DNA of 64,000 nt from Flavihumibacter sp. UBA7668 (GTDB lineage Bacteria > Bacteroidota > Bacteroidia > Chitinophagales > Chitinophagaceae). Below the pieces are notes generated by a model that saw only the letters and a list, made by a program, of their open reading frames with translations, did not search any database and was not told where the DNA came from. Of this stretch, positions 23,252-31,639 are shown in pieces; the stretch's first letter is position 1, and each line of letters opens with the position of its first letter. The stretch is from assembly GCF_002483205.1 (NCBI RefSeq), contig NZ_DLHM01000007.1, positions 1 to 64,000 of the forward strand, written 5' to 3'. The translations under genes were made by a program, and so were the position numbers.

Positions 23252-24292
23252 ATGAAGAACAGGTTACTGAATATAGTTTATCAGCATCGCTTTTTCCTGT
23301 TGTTTACACTGCTGTTCGGATATATAGCGTCTATTCAGACAAGGCTGGTGGCAGGCCGGGAGCTGAATGCCTATCTTTTCACCCCGGAAGCAGCTCTGGC
23401 AAGCTTTATCAATGCACTGGTGATTTATTTTATTATGTCGCAGATTCTGCAGCAGCTCAATAAAAAGCAGGCGGATTTCAGTATCCGGATAGCACTGCAA
23501 CTACTGGGCACCAGCCTGCTGATCTACCTACTGTTCAGTAACCTGTTCTCTTACCTGATTGCGCTGGCCTTTGATACGGTAGAAAGAAATTTTAATCAGC
23601 AAACATTGCTGATTGTTCAACTGAACCGCTTGCTGGATGTGTTCATTTATGGCGGATTCTTTCTGGCCTATAGCTATTACCAGAAAAACAAGGAAAAAGC
23701 AGCTGCAATTGCCTCTTATGACCAATCCATTTCTTCCAGCAGAATTGCTCAATTAAAGGCTCAGTTAAATCCGCATTTTTTATTCAATAACCTGAATGTG
23801 CTGGACCAGTTGATTGATGAAGACAAAACTACCGCATCCGCCTTCCTGAATGATTTTGCAGAATTGTATCGGTATGTATTGGAAAGCTCAGACAGAAAAC
23901 TGGTGCCGTTGGAGGAAGAATGGAAATTTGCCCAACAATATTTCCGGCTGATGCAACATAAATACCAGGATGCGTATCAGTTGGAGCTTAGCGGAACAAT
24001 CCCGAACGACCTGCTGATTCCTCCACTCACCCTGCAGTTATTGCTGGAAAATGCAATAGAACATAATTTGGGCACCCGGCAACAACCAATAAAAATTCAG
24101 GTAAATTTTACGGAATCCATTACAGTAACCAATACGCTTGTACCGAAACCATCCAAAAAAACAACCGGAGGACGATCACTGAAAAACCTGCAACAGCAAT
24201 ATGCATTGCTTTCGCCCACGTCGATTTCCATCCGGGCAAAGGCGGATCAATTTATAGTATCTCTTCCCTTTATAGTACCTTCCAAACCATGA
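23252..24292 (+). CDS. LytS-type sensor histidine kinase
   Basis: 346 residues. Four transmembrane helices lie in the first 150 residues (HRFFLLFTLLFGYIASIQ, ASFINALVIYFIMSQIL, LLGTSLLIYLLFSNLFSY, LLDVFIYGGFFLAYSYY). His_kinase domain: LKAQLNPHFLFNNLNVLDQL with the phospho-His, ELYRYVLESSDRKLVPLEEE, and an ATPase region PPLTLQLLLENAIEHNLG. The C-terminal ATP lid is short. Its stop overlaps the ATG of the response regulator (ATGA). Confidence 0.93.
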   Translation: MKNRLLNIVYQHRFFLLFTLLFGYIASIQTRLVAGRELNAYLFTPEAALASFINALVIYFIMSQILQQLNKKQADFSIRIALQLLGTSLLIYLLFSNLFSYLIALAFDTVERNFNQQTLLIVQLNRLLDVFIYGGFFLAYSYYQKNKEKAAAIASYDQSISSSRIAQLKAQLNPHFLFNNLNVLDQLIDEDKTTASAFLNDFAELYRYVLESSDRKLVPLEEEWKFAQQYFRLMQHKYQDAYQLELSGTIPNDLLIPPLTLQLLLENAIEHNLGTRQQPIKIQVNFTESITVTNTLVPKPSKKTTGGRSLKNLQQQYALLSPTSISIRAKADQFIVSLPFIVPSKP

Positions 24293-25059
24293 TCCGAATT
24301 TTACTAATTGAAGATGAAGCACCTGCTCTTAGAAAACTAAACCGTTTTCTGGAACAGGTGGAGGAAGAAGTCACAATTCTGGCTGAATTGAGCACGGTTG
24401 CAGAAGTAGCGGAGTTTTTAAAGCATAAACCGGACATCGATCTGATTCTATCAGACATTGAATTAAAGGATGGAAATGTGATGGAGTTTTATATAGAGCA
24501 TCCCCTATCCATCCCCGTTATCTTCACTACTTCTTATAATCAATTTCTGATGGAAGCTTTTGAAACCAGCGGTATTGAATACCTGTTGAAGCCATTTAGC
24601 CTGGAGCGGTTTCAGAAGGCCTGGAAAAAATACCTGTCGTTGAGGGCGCAACCCGTTAATCAGACGGCGCTGCTGCAACAACTAGCTCAATTATTGCAGC
24701 AGCCGAAACAGGAAAGAAAATATCGCCAGCAATTTGCAGTAAACCTTGGCCGCAGCACCTATTTTTTATACAGCAGCGATATTGTCTTTTTTCGTGCATC
24801 GGATGGATTGGTGTTTGCTGTAGATCAGCAGGGAAAAAAACATGCATTGTCTTTCGAAACCCTGAAAGAAATTGAAGACGAAGTGGATCCTGCTGCCTTT
24901 TACCGCATCAACCGAAGTGAACTGGTACACCGGGTTTTTATTGAAAAGCTGGACAGGCCTGATAAAAATGCCATCACCATCAGCTTAAAGGGTATTCAGG
25001 AACAACTCGTAACGAGTCAGGCGGTTACGGCTGCCTTTCGGGATTGGCTATCGTTATAG
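24289..25059 (+). CDS. LytTR-family response regulator
   Basis: 256 residues. The receiver has IEDEAPALRKLNRFLEQVEE, phospho-Asp in DLILSDIELKDGNVMEF, TTSYNQFLMEAFETSG and LLKPFSLERFQKAW. The LytTR domain (about 155-255) includes IVFFRASDGLVFAVDQQGK and FYRINRSELVHRVFIEKLD. A Gln-rich linker (LLQQLAQLLQQPKQERKYRQ) separates the two. Cognate partner of the upstream kinase by operon position. Confidence 0.93.
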   Translation: MIRILLIEDEAPALRKLNRFLEQVEEEVTILAELSTVAEVAEFLKHKPDIDLILSDIELKDGNVMEFYIEHPLSIPVIFTTSYNQFLMEAFETSGIEYLLKPFSLERFQKAWKKYLSLRAQPVNQTALLQQLAQLLQQPKQERKYRQQFAVNLGRSTYFLYSSDIVFFRASDGLVFAVDQQGKKHALSFETLKEIEDEVDPAAFYRINRSELVHRVFIEKLDRPDKNAITISLKGIQEQLVTSQAVTAAFRDWLSL

Positions 25060-25069
25060 AAAAATAACT

Positions 25070-25567
25070 TTAACCATGCAGTTGTGCAATGGTGGCCATT
25101 GGAAGGAACATTTTTCCACTATCAGGAAGCTGAATAAAGCCATATTTCTCATAGAATTTAATTGCAGCCTGGTCTATTGGGTCAACAACTACAGCCATCG
25201 ATCCAATTTGTAGGGATACCTGGTAACTGCGACTAAGCGCATCCATTAAGATGGTTTCACCCAGACCCTGGCCCTGATATTCCTGGCTTACAGCAAGCCG
25301 CCCCAATAAAATCACCGGCAAATCAGTATAGGAAGGAGGAAGTTTTTTTATAAGATCCTCAGGTAGTTGAGCTCTTATTACTGAAGCACTCGATAAAGTA
25401 TAGTATCCTTTAACTTTATTCCCATCCGGAAGTACGAAGCACACAGAAAGTTTTCTCTTTATGTCCTGCTTAGCCTGTTTCTGAAAATAAATATCAAGCT
25501 GTGCATTGCCACAACAAAAGCTTTCTCTTTCGTGCAAGCCAGTCAGCGTAACAGTTAGAAAATTCAT
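25070..25567 (-). CDS. GNAT acetyltransferase toxin (TacT/AtaT class)
   Basis: 165 residues of the GNAT fold in the form typical for toxins paired with DUF1778 antitoxins. The start is ESFCCGNAQLDIYFQKQAKQ, the core strand is VILLGRLAVSQEYQGQGLGE, with the acetyl-CoA pyrophosphate loop QGQGLGE, and IKFYEKYGFIQLP contains the conserved Tyr. These enzymes acetylate the amino group of aminoacyl-tRNAs and block translation. The gene overlaps the antitoxin gene by four bases. Confidence 0.9.
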   Translation of the reverse strand: MNFLTVTLTGLHERESFCCGNAQLDIYFQKQAKQDIKRKLSVCFVLPDGNKVKGYYTLSSASVIRAQLPEDLIKKLPPSYTDLPVILLGRLAVSQEYQGQGLGETILMDALSRSYQVSLQIGSMAVVVDPIDQAAIKFYEKYGFIQLPDSGKMFLPMATIAQLHG

Positions 25568-25842
25568 TTTTTATCCGTCTGCTTTTTGTACTTCTTCATA
25601 GCAGCCTGCAGCTGTTTATTTGGTGCAGGAGGATTTATGATGGCATAAAAAAAGACATCCTCGTCATTTTTTGTAGCAAGAAAGGTCCGGTGCTTTTCTA
25701 CAATTTCATCCGCCTTGCTTTGTACTGTAACTATAACAAATTCCGTGAGTGTTCTATAACCACCTAGATTGGCAGCATACTCAAAAAATTCCTTTTGCGA
25801 TTCAGGCAGTCGGGTATCAAACCGGGACATGGCAGATTTCAT
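25564..25842 (-). CDS. DUF1778-type antitoxin (TacA class)
   Basis: 92 residues. The N-terminal SRFDTRLPESQKEFFEYAAN is a ribbon-helix-helix DNA-binding part, and the C-terminal region with PPAPNKQLQAAMKKYKKQ wraps the acetyltransferase. DUF1778 proteins neutralise GNAT toxins and, as a complex, repress their promoter. An alternative ATG at 25830 (MSRFD) is also possible. A 21-base palindrome overlaps the -7 element just upstream, as expected for autorepression. Confidence 0.88.
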   Translation of the reverse strand: MKSAMSRFDTRLPESQKEFFEYAANLGGYRTLTEFVIVTVQSKADEIVEKHRTFLATKNDEDVFFYAIINPPAPNKQLQAAMKKYKKQTDKK

Positions 25843-25861
25843 AACGTTTGCATTTACAATT

Positions 25862-25886
25862 CAAATGTACGGATAATATCCGTACA
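25862..25886 (-). promoter_or_regulatory. Palindromic operator over the TacAT-type promoter
   Basis: The plus strand has a perfect 21-base palindrome at 25866-25886: arms TGTACGGAT and ATCCGTACA around AAT. On the minus strand TACATTTG (25869-25862), a full TAnnTTTG match, overlaps its proximal arm by four bases. A TTG lies 15 bases further upstream. Binding of the antitoxin complex here would block the polymerase. Confidence 0.82.
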
Positions 25887-25895
25887 AAAAAAGCA

Positions 25896-26062
25896 TTAAT
25901 CACCCTGAATAATCTTCTGCCGATGTGCCATACCCCATTTATGCATGGCTTCAACTACTTCAGAAAGGCTGTCACTATACTCCGTCAGCTCATACTCTAC
26001 CGTTACGGGTTTGGTATTGCAGACCCGCCTGGTAACCAGTCCGTGTACTTCCATTTCCCTCC
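25896..26062 (-). pseudogene. hxlR-type regulator, 5' half deleted
   Basis: The minus strand encodes the C-terminal half of an HxlR (MarR-like) regulator: REMEVHGLVTRRVCN, then TKPVTVEYELTEYSDSLSEV and EAMHKWGMAHRQKI, ending at a TAA (plus 25896-25898). HxlR proteins are about 110 residues, and here only about 50 remain. There is no start codon, and homology ends at about 26062 where the sequence joins a doxX fragment on the other strand. Confidence 0.75.
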
Positions 26063-26073
26063 CACCACCTCAA

Positions 26074-26372
26074 GGGTATCCTGAATGGCTAATCTGGCTT
26101 TTTTGCAGGCCGCAACAATGGCAGCGGGACTGGGAGGAAAGAGCCATGTGCAGTTGCTGGGTATATTGGAATTGGTGATAGCTGCCCTTTGGCTGGTTCC
26201 CAGAACCGGGGTGCTGGCAGCATTGTTGGGGGTCGCTTATCTGGGTGGCGCAATGGCGGTACATTTTATCGGCAGCCAACCGATAATGGTACCGCTTGTA
26301 TTACAGATCCTGGTTTGGCTGGTGGCCATTTACCGCTTTCCTGAACTCAGAAAACGCCTTTTCAATAACTGA
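26074..26372 (+). pseudogene. DoxX-family gene, 5' deleted and frameshifted
   Basis: DoxX-like membrane proteins have an N-terminal helix, a conserved GYPE segment and a C-terminal part with PRT and YLGGA motifs. Here GYPEWLI appears in one frame (26074-26094), and the continuation LLGILELVIAALWLVPRT, then VLAALLGVAYLGGAMAVHF and IYRFPELRKRL, is in another frame (ATG at 26085). The first half of the gene is missing. Three helices remain, and the 95-codon frame from 26085 might still be translated, but a functional DoxX protein is unlikely. Confidence 0.7.
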
Positions 26373-26488
26373 GCGGAAAAGATTCCGGCTTAACAGACAA
26401 TTTAAACAGTTCAACTGCAGCTATCCCTGTCTGAAATGAATTCGTTTAGCCGATTGTTCTTTGTCATTAACAAAGAAATAATCGATCT

Positions 26489-27217
26489 ATGAAATATTTT
26501 AAAACAGTCAGTTTTATTTTGGCAGTAAGCGTTTGTGGATGTATTATCAGTTGTTCTGAAAAAGATGATGGCACGGAAGGAAGCTCAGTTGGCAAACTAA
26601 CAGGAACTGCAAAAAAGAAGGATGGCACAGCGTTGAACAATGTCAAAATTATTGTGGACAATTCTATTTTTTTCAACTCCAATATTACCGCCCGAACAAA
26701 TAGTGAAGGCAAGTATTCCATCACGGTTCCAACCGGTTCCTGGTTTGCTTTTGCCCAACATCAGGTTAGCTACAACGGTAAACAATACACTATTTACCTT
26801 AAACCAGATAAGGTAGAAGGATTTGGCAGAGAGGGTGGGGTGCGAAACTTCACCTGGGAATTGACGGGAGAAATGCCATCGCCACTGGCAGGAACTTTTG
26901 GAGGCCTGGTAAGTTTTGATAATTTCCCGGGTGATTTTGTGGAGAATGAACGCGAGATCAACTGGAGATTTGAACCATTGGGAAACCTGATAGACGGGTC
27001 GGCAGGTCAGGTTATTACGCGGTTATCTGCTGATGGCGATACGGTTCAGGATCTTCCGATAGGCAAATACCGGATCAGTGCTACCTACCAGGGACAGGCC
27101 CTTAAGCTCCGGAAATGGAATACGGAGGATACTTTTCAATCACATCTTGATATGGATTTCGAGCCTGTTATTGATGCACAATGTTTTAATTGCCTGAAAC
27201 TGGAATACCGGAAATAA
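26489..27217 (+). CDS. Lipoprotein with carboxypeptidase-regulatory-like domain
   Basis: 242 residues. Lipobox IISC (Cys22) after a hydrophobic signal. Residues about 33-105 form a Carboxypeptidase-D regulatory-like fold: GKLTGTAKKKDGTALNNVKI, TARTNSEGKYSITVPTGSW. The rest is a beta-rich domain ending in FEPVIDAQCFNCLKLEYRK with a CxxC pair. Probably a periplasmic-facing or surface lipoprotein. Single gene, with no clear promoter element upstream. Confidence 0.78.
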   Translation: MKYFKTVSFILAVSVCGCIISCSEKDDGTEGSSVGKLTGTAKKKDGTALNNVKIIVDNSIFFNSNITARTNSEGKYSITVPTGSWFAFAQHQVSYNGKQYTIYLKPDKVEGFGREGGVRNFTWELTGEMPSPLAGTFGGLVSFDNFPGDFVENEREINWRFEPLGNLIDGSAGQVITRLSADGDTVQDLPIGKYRISATYQGQALKLRKWNTEDTFQSHLDMDFEPVIDAQCFNCLKLEYRK

Positions 27218-27307
27218 GCAGCAGAATTCAGTATATTCATACAGGAATTGCAAGGGCTCTTTACTTGTAGCAGGAACACGTTATTCATTAACCTGTAAAT
27301 CAATTGT

Positions 27308-27961
27308 ATGCGAGCACTTGCTAGCTGTATGAGTCTTTTGCTCTGCCTGCTGCTAAGCTGTGGACCTTCACAAAAAATTACCAGCTCCTGGGTAAACCCG
27401 AAATGGCCTTCCGGCACAGCGTATAAAACTATTTTTATTGCCGTCTTAAGCAGCCGGCAGTCGGTAAAAGCAAAAATCGAGAATGAACTGGCAGCTTTCA
27501 TAAGTACCAAAGGTTATACTGCAATTAAAAGCTCCGACGCCCTTCGTTCCGCCTTTACGGATGACAAAATGCCGGATCGGGAAGCCATGCTGGGGAAGAT
27601 CAGAGAATTGAACAGCGATGCCATTTTTACCGTGGCACTGGTGGATAAGGAAAGTGAATCACGTTATGTACCCGGCTCCATGCCCTACCAGCCTTTTATG
27701 GGTTATTATGGCCGGGGATTCTGGGGTTATTATAATTACTGGTATCCTTTTGGTTATAATCCGGGATATTATACAACAGATAAAACCTATTTTCTGGAAG
27801 GCAATTTATTTGATGTTAAAACCGAGGAGCAGCTCTGGTCAGTTCAAACAGAAGCCTACAACCCGAGTAGTATTGAAAAATTCAGCCAGCAATATGCCAG
27901 TCTGCTTTGGAAAAGAGCCGAAAAGGAATTGCCCATGAAACAAAAGCTGCAGGAGCCCTAG
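27308..27961 (+). CDS. Lipoprotein, DUF4136-like
   Basis: 217 residues. Lipobox LLSC (Cys18). The mature N-terminus ITSSWVNPKWPSG, then FIAVLSSRQSVKAKIENELA and AIFTVALVDKESESRYV, resembles DUF4136-type outer-membrane lipoproteins. A Tyr/Gly-rich insert (FMGYYGRGFWGYYNYWYPFG) sits at about 125-155, and LEGNLFDVKTEEQLWSVQTE follows. Function unknown. A strong terminator follows the stop. Confidence 0.78.
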   Translation: MRALASCMSLLLCLLLSCGPSQKITSSWVNPKWPSGTAYKTIFIAVLSSRQSVKAKIENELAAFISTKGYTAIKSSDALRSAFTDDKMPDREAMLGKIRELNSDAIFTVALVDKESESRYVPGSMPYQPFMGYYGRGFWGYYNYWYPFGYNPGYYTTDKTYFLEGNLFDVKTEEQLWSVQTEAYNPSSIEKFSQQYASLLWKRAEKELPMKQKLQEP

Positions 27962-27970
27962 TGCCAGGTA

Positions 27971-28013
27971 GTGACGAATCAATCGATTCGTCACCACTGG
28001 GCTTATTATTTTT
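27971..28013. terminator. Terminator between convergent genes
   Basis: GTGACGAATC (27971-27980), loop AATC, GATTCGTCAC (27985-27994): a perfect 10-pair stem followed by a T-rich tract. It separates the lipoprotein gene from the convergent oxidoreductase operon. Confidence 0.85.
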
Positions 28014-28072
28014 GACGGATCAAAACTATGATGTTGACTAATTTGCTTTCATCAGCATCTGATAATTAATTA

Positions 28073-30382
28073 TTAATTCCTTCTTTTCAATTCTATCACC
28101 ACCAGTTTACTGGTAGGTGTATTACTTTTAGCTGCAACAGAGTTAATGGGCACCAGCACATTGGTTTCCGGAAAATAAGTAGCACAGCATTGCTCAGGAA
28201 TTGAATAGGCGATTACCAGAAATTTTCTGGCAACCCGCTCCCGACCTTCATGATAATTGAAGAGATCCACCTGATCCAATTGTTTCAATCCCAATGCCTG
28301 CATATCTTTTTCATTCATCAGAATAACCCTTCGTTCATTTTTGATTCCTCTGTACCGATCGTCCCATCCATAAATGGTGGTATTATACTGGTCATGGCTT
28401 CGGATCGTCATCATCATTAATTCTCCCGGCTTTAGTATTGTGACAAGAGGCTCAGCAATATTGAAATTTGCTTTAGCAGTACCGGTAGGGAAATTACCCT
28501 CCCTTGAACTATTGGGGAGATAAAAGCCGCCTCTTTGACGAACCCGTTTATTGTAGTCCTCAAAGCCTGGAATGGTTCGTTCAATTTCATCCCGGATCAG
28601 GTCATAATTATTTTGCAGTTGATCCCATTGAATTGAACTACACATACTCAGGGTTGCTTTAGCCAGGCGACATACAATAGCAACCTCACTCAGCAAGTCT
28701 TTGCTAACTGGTTTCAGATTTCCTTTACTGAGTTGTACCACGCCCATTGAATTTTCGCAACTTACAAACTGTTCTACACCGAGTTGCAAATCAAGATCCG
28801 TTCTGCCCAAAGTTGGAAGAATAATGGCTTCTTTACCTGTAATCAGATGACTTCGGTTCAGTTTGGTTGATACCTGCACCGTCAGATCCGTATTTCTCAA
28901 TCCGGCAGCCGTATAAAGCGTATCAGGTGTTGCGCTTAAAAAATTTCCACCCATTGCAAAAAACACCCGAACCCTTCCTTCGTTCATGGCATGAATGGAC
29001 TCCACTACATCATAACCATCCTTAGCCGGAGGTTTGAATTTGTAATTCTTTTCAATATTCTCCAATAACCATTTCCAGGGTTTTTCATAAATACCCATGG
29101 TACGATCGCCCTGTACATTGCTATGTCCTCTAACCGGACAGGTACCTGCACCTGGTTTTCCTATACTGCCTTTTATCAGCAAAAGATTCACCAGCTCCTT
29201 TATAGTGTCCACGGCATTTTTATGCTGGGTCAATCCCATTGCCCAACAGATGATAATTTTCTTTTTGAATTTCAGCAGTTCCGCCAATTGATGAACCTGA
29301 TCCGGCAAGATTCCGCTTATCCGGCATAACTCATTAAAATCTTTTGACTGAATATGTGCTGCATATTCCTGAAATCCGCTTGTTTGAGTTTGGATGAAAC
29401 TGTGATCCAGTACTTTTCCAGGATGTTCATCTTCAAAATTCAGCAACAGTTGAATAAGCGCCTGAATCAATGCCATATCACCATTGATTTTAACAGGCAG
29501 GTGCATGGAAGCCAGAGGGGTGGACTGTCCCATTAATCCGCTTATTTGCTGCGGATCTGCAAATGCTTTCAAACCGGCTTCTTCCAATGGATTGATGGAG
29601 ACGATTAATGCTCCATTATCAACCGCCTTTTTTAATGCCGACAACATACGGGGATGATTGGTGCCCGGATTCTGTCCTAAAATTAAGATCATTTCTGCTT
29701 CATAAAAATCTTCCAGTGTTACCGAACCTTTTCCAATACCTAAACTTTCCCCGAGTGCAACCCCACTGCTTTCATGACACATATTGCTGCAATCGGGCAG
29801 GTTATTGGTACCAAAAGCCCGGATAAAAAGCTGGTACAAAAAAGCCGCTTCATTACTTGTTCTTCCACTGGTATAAAACACTGCTTCATTGGGAGATGAA
29901 AGGCTGTTGAGTTTGGTTGCTATTTTTTTGAAGGCAGCTTCCCAGCTGATGGGTTGGTAATGGGTTCCATTATCAGGCAGAAACACGGGTTGGGCAATGC
30001 GGCCCATTTTCCCGATGGTGTAATCGTCCAGAGCAGCGAGCTCCGCAACGGAGTGACTTGCAAAAAAATCAGCCGTCAATGCTTTGGCGGTAGCTTCTTC
30101 TGCGATGGCTTTAGCGCCATTTTCGCAGTATTCTCCTAATCGGCTGCGTTCATCATCCGGATCGGGCCAGGCGCAACCCGGACAATCAATTCCATTGTGC
30201 TGATTCAGTTTATTCATGGCTGTAAAGGCACGCAGAGGGCCCATCTCCCTGAGCAAATGCTGCATGGAATTCAGTACTGCCTGAAAACCGACTGCCTGAT
30301 CCGAAGGCCTTGTTAACCGCAACCCTTTTAACGCTTCAGGCCCCTCCGGATTTGGTGTTCCGGATGCTTGCTTTTCAATCAT
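28073..30382 (-). CDS. FdhF/YdeP-family molybdopterin oxidoreductase
   Basis: About 769 residues, cytosolic (no Tat signal). The N-terminal NGIDCPGCAWPDPDDERSR is the hallmark of the YdeP branch, in place of the usual four-Cys iron-sulfur binding segment. Molybdopterin-binding segments follow: FYTSGRTSNEAAFLYQLF, LPDCSNMCHESSGVALG, LILGQNPGTNHPRML, KPGAGTCPVRGHSNVQG and, near the C-terminus, MMMTIRSHDQYNTTIYG and GWDDRYRG. The substrate is unknown for most members. The gene is last in an operon with fdhD, whose sulfur-transfer product such enzymes need. The ATG at 30382 is preferred over a GTG two codons earlier. Confidence 0.9.
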   Translation of the reverse strand: MIEKQASGTPNPEGPEALKGLRLTRPSDQAVGFQAVLNSMQHLLREMGPLRAFTAMNKLNQHNGIDCPGCAWPDPDDERSRLGEYCENGAKAIAEEATAKALTADFFASHSVAELAALDDYTIGKMGRIAQPVFLPDNGTHYQPISWEAAFKKIATKLNSLSSPNEAVFYTSGRTSNEAAFLYQLFIRAFGTNNLPDCSNMCHESSGVALGESLGIGKGSVTLEDFYEAEMILILGQNPGTNHPRMLSALKKAVDNGALIVSINPLEEAGLKAFADPQQISGLMGQSTPLASMHLPVKINGDMALIQALIQLLLNFEDEHPGKVLDHSFIQTQTSGFQEYAAHIQSKDFNELCRISGILPDQVHQLAELLKFKKKIIICWAMGLTQHKNAVDTIKELVNLLLIKGSIGKPGAGTCPVRGHSNVQGDRTMGIYEKPWKWLLENIEKNYKFKPPAKDGYDVVESIHAMNEGRVRVFFAMGGNFLSATPDTLYTAAGLRNTDLTVQVSTKLNRSHLITGKEAIILPTLGRTDLDLQLGVEQFVSCENSMGVVQLSKGNLKPVSKDLLSEVAIVCRLAKATLSMCSSIQWDQLQNNYDLIRDEIERTIPGFEDYNKRVRQRGGFYLPNSSREGNFPTGTAKANFNIAEPLVTILKPGELMMMTIRSHDQYNTTIYGWDDRYRGIKNERRVILMNEKDMQALGLKQLDQVDLFNYHEGRERVARKFLVIAYSIPEQCCATYFPETNVLVPINSVAAKSNTPTSKLVVIELKRRN

Positions 30383-30412
30383 ACACACTCAATTTTATCG
30401 GGTAGAAATCTA

Positions 30413-30784
30413 CTAGCAGGACTTCTTTGGATTATCATACATATCCGACTGGTCTTCATGGGTGTTTTCCAGACATTGCAAATCCTTTTCTATTACTATA
30501 TTCAATCCGTTTATTTCACCATTCTCCTGAATTGAATACAGGCCCATTTCCGAACTATCTGTTAGAATAGCTGCTTTTGCCAAAGGCAACCAAACCACCA
30601 GTTTTCCCTCTTTAAAGGAAGCACCAACAGCAACAGCTGATTCTGCCACCATCAATTCATACACGAAAACTTCCTCTCCGGCAAGTATCGTTTGTTCAGT
30701 AACAGTACCTGTATCCTTCAAACTTTGTATATCAGTTTTACTTAAGCGAAGCCGTATGCTGTTTCCTTTGATTCTTATTTTCAC
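30413..30784 (-). CDS. DUF7009-type protein in the oxidoreductase operon
   Basis: 123 residues starting at a GTG (no ATG in frame upstream). Two similar beta hairpins, IRIKGNSIRLRLSKTDIQSL and YELMVAESAVAVGASFKEGK, are followed by LVVWLPLAKAAILTDSSEMG and a C-terminal tail with Cys and acidic residues (DLQCLENTHEDQSDMY). The sequence matches the pattern of DUF7009, small proteins found in formate-dehydrogenase-like clusters. It lies between fdhD and the oxidoreductase gene on the same strand, so a role in cofactor insertion or maturation is inferred. Confidence 0.75.
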   Translation of the reverse strand: MKIRIKGNSIRLRLSKTDIQSLKDTGTVTEQTILAGEEVFVYELMVAESAVAVGASFKEGKLVVWLPLAKAAILTDSSEMGLYSIQENGEINGLNIVIEKDLQCLENTHEDQSDMYDNPKKSC

Positions 30785-30805
30785 GATGCTGATTATTGGG
30801 GAAAG

Positions 30806-31639
30806 TTACGTCAATATCCGCTCAGCACCACAGTAGATATTGAAACTGTTCTGCTTCAAAAATCCGATAAACGTGATATCAAATTCAAGTGCAGTTTCCA
30901 CAGCCAGACTGCTGGGGGCACCGATAGAGCAGACGATTTTTATTCCCGCCATAGCGGCTTTCTGAATCAATTCAAAACTCGCTCTTCCACTTAAAAGAAG
31001 AATGGTATTGTGCAGAGAAAACGGCAGGGCATCTTTTTTGAACTTTAAGAATGCAGCGCCAATCAGTTTATCGAGCGCATTATGCCTGCCAATATCTTCT
31101 TTCAAATCAAGTAGTCTTCCATCTACATGAAACAAGGCTGCCGCATGGATCCCTCCGGTTGCATCAAATGTTGTTTGTGATACCCTTAGTAGCTCCGGTA
31201 AACCGGGAAATAGTTCAGCAGGGATTTTATTATCAGGATGCTTTATTTGAACCGGACGAACTGAACGTATAGCTTCAATGCTTTCTTTACCACAGACACC
31301 GCAGCTACTGGTTGTATAAAAATTTCGCTTTAGTTTCTCAATGGCCGGTTGTGCATTTCCGTTCAGCAAAATGGAAATCTTATTTTCCTCTTTTTGAATA
31401 AACGCAGGTTCCTGAAGATCATCAACTGATTTAAGTATTCCTTCAGTAAATAAAAATCCGGTGGCGAGCTCCGGATCCTGTCCGGGTGTTCGCATGGTTA
31501 TAGAAACAGGTACAGGCATCTCTTCTCCTGATGAGCCAAGACTAATTTCCAATGGCTCTTCTATTGCCAGCTTCTCCTCCTGTTGATGCTGCAGCTCCTG
31601 ACCCGGAATGAATTTTTTAATCTGGATTGTTTTTATCAT
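30806..31639 (-). CDS. fdhD: Formate dehydrogenase accessory sulfurtransferase FdhD
   Basis: 277 residues. It transfers sulfur from a cysteine desulfurase to the molybdenum cofactor before insertion into formate-dehydrogenase-like enzymes. The catalytic loop SSCGVCGKESIEAI (CxxC) is at about 111-124. Other conserved segments are VSITMRTPGQDPELATGFLF, DIGRHNALDKLIGAAF and LLSGRASFELIQKAAMAG. Its ATG overlaps the stop of the upstream ATPase by four bases. It marks the operon as molybdenum- or tungsten-dependent. Confidence 0.95.
   Translation of the reverse strand: MIKTIQIKKFIPGQELQHQQEEKLAIEEPLEISLGSSGEEMPVPVSITMRTPGQDPELATGFLFTEGILKSVDDLQEPAFIQKEENKISILLNGNAQPAIEKLKRNFYTTSSCGVCGKESIEAIRSVRPVQIKHPDNKIPAELFPGLPELLRVSQTTFDATGGIHAAALFHVDGRLLDLKEDIGRHNALDKLIGAAFLKFKKDALPFSLHNTILLLSGRASFELIQKAAMAGIKIVCSIGAPSSLAVETALEFDITFIGFLKQNSFNIYCGAERILT

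Noticed and set aside
25848..26084. 78-codon plus-strand frame across the hxlR remnant
   Set aside because: The minus strand of the same bases encodes a recognisable HxlR C-terminus. The plus-strand frame is its shadow.
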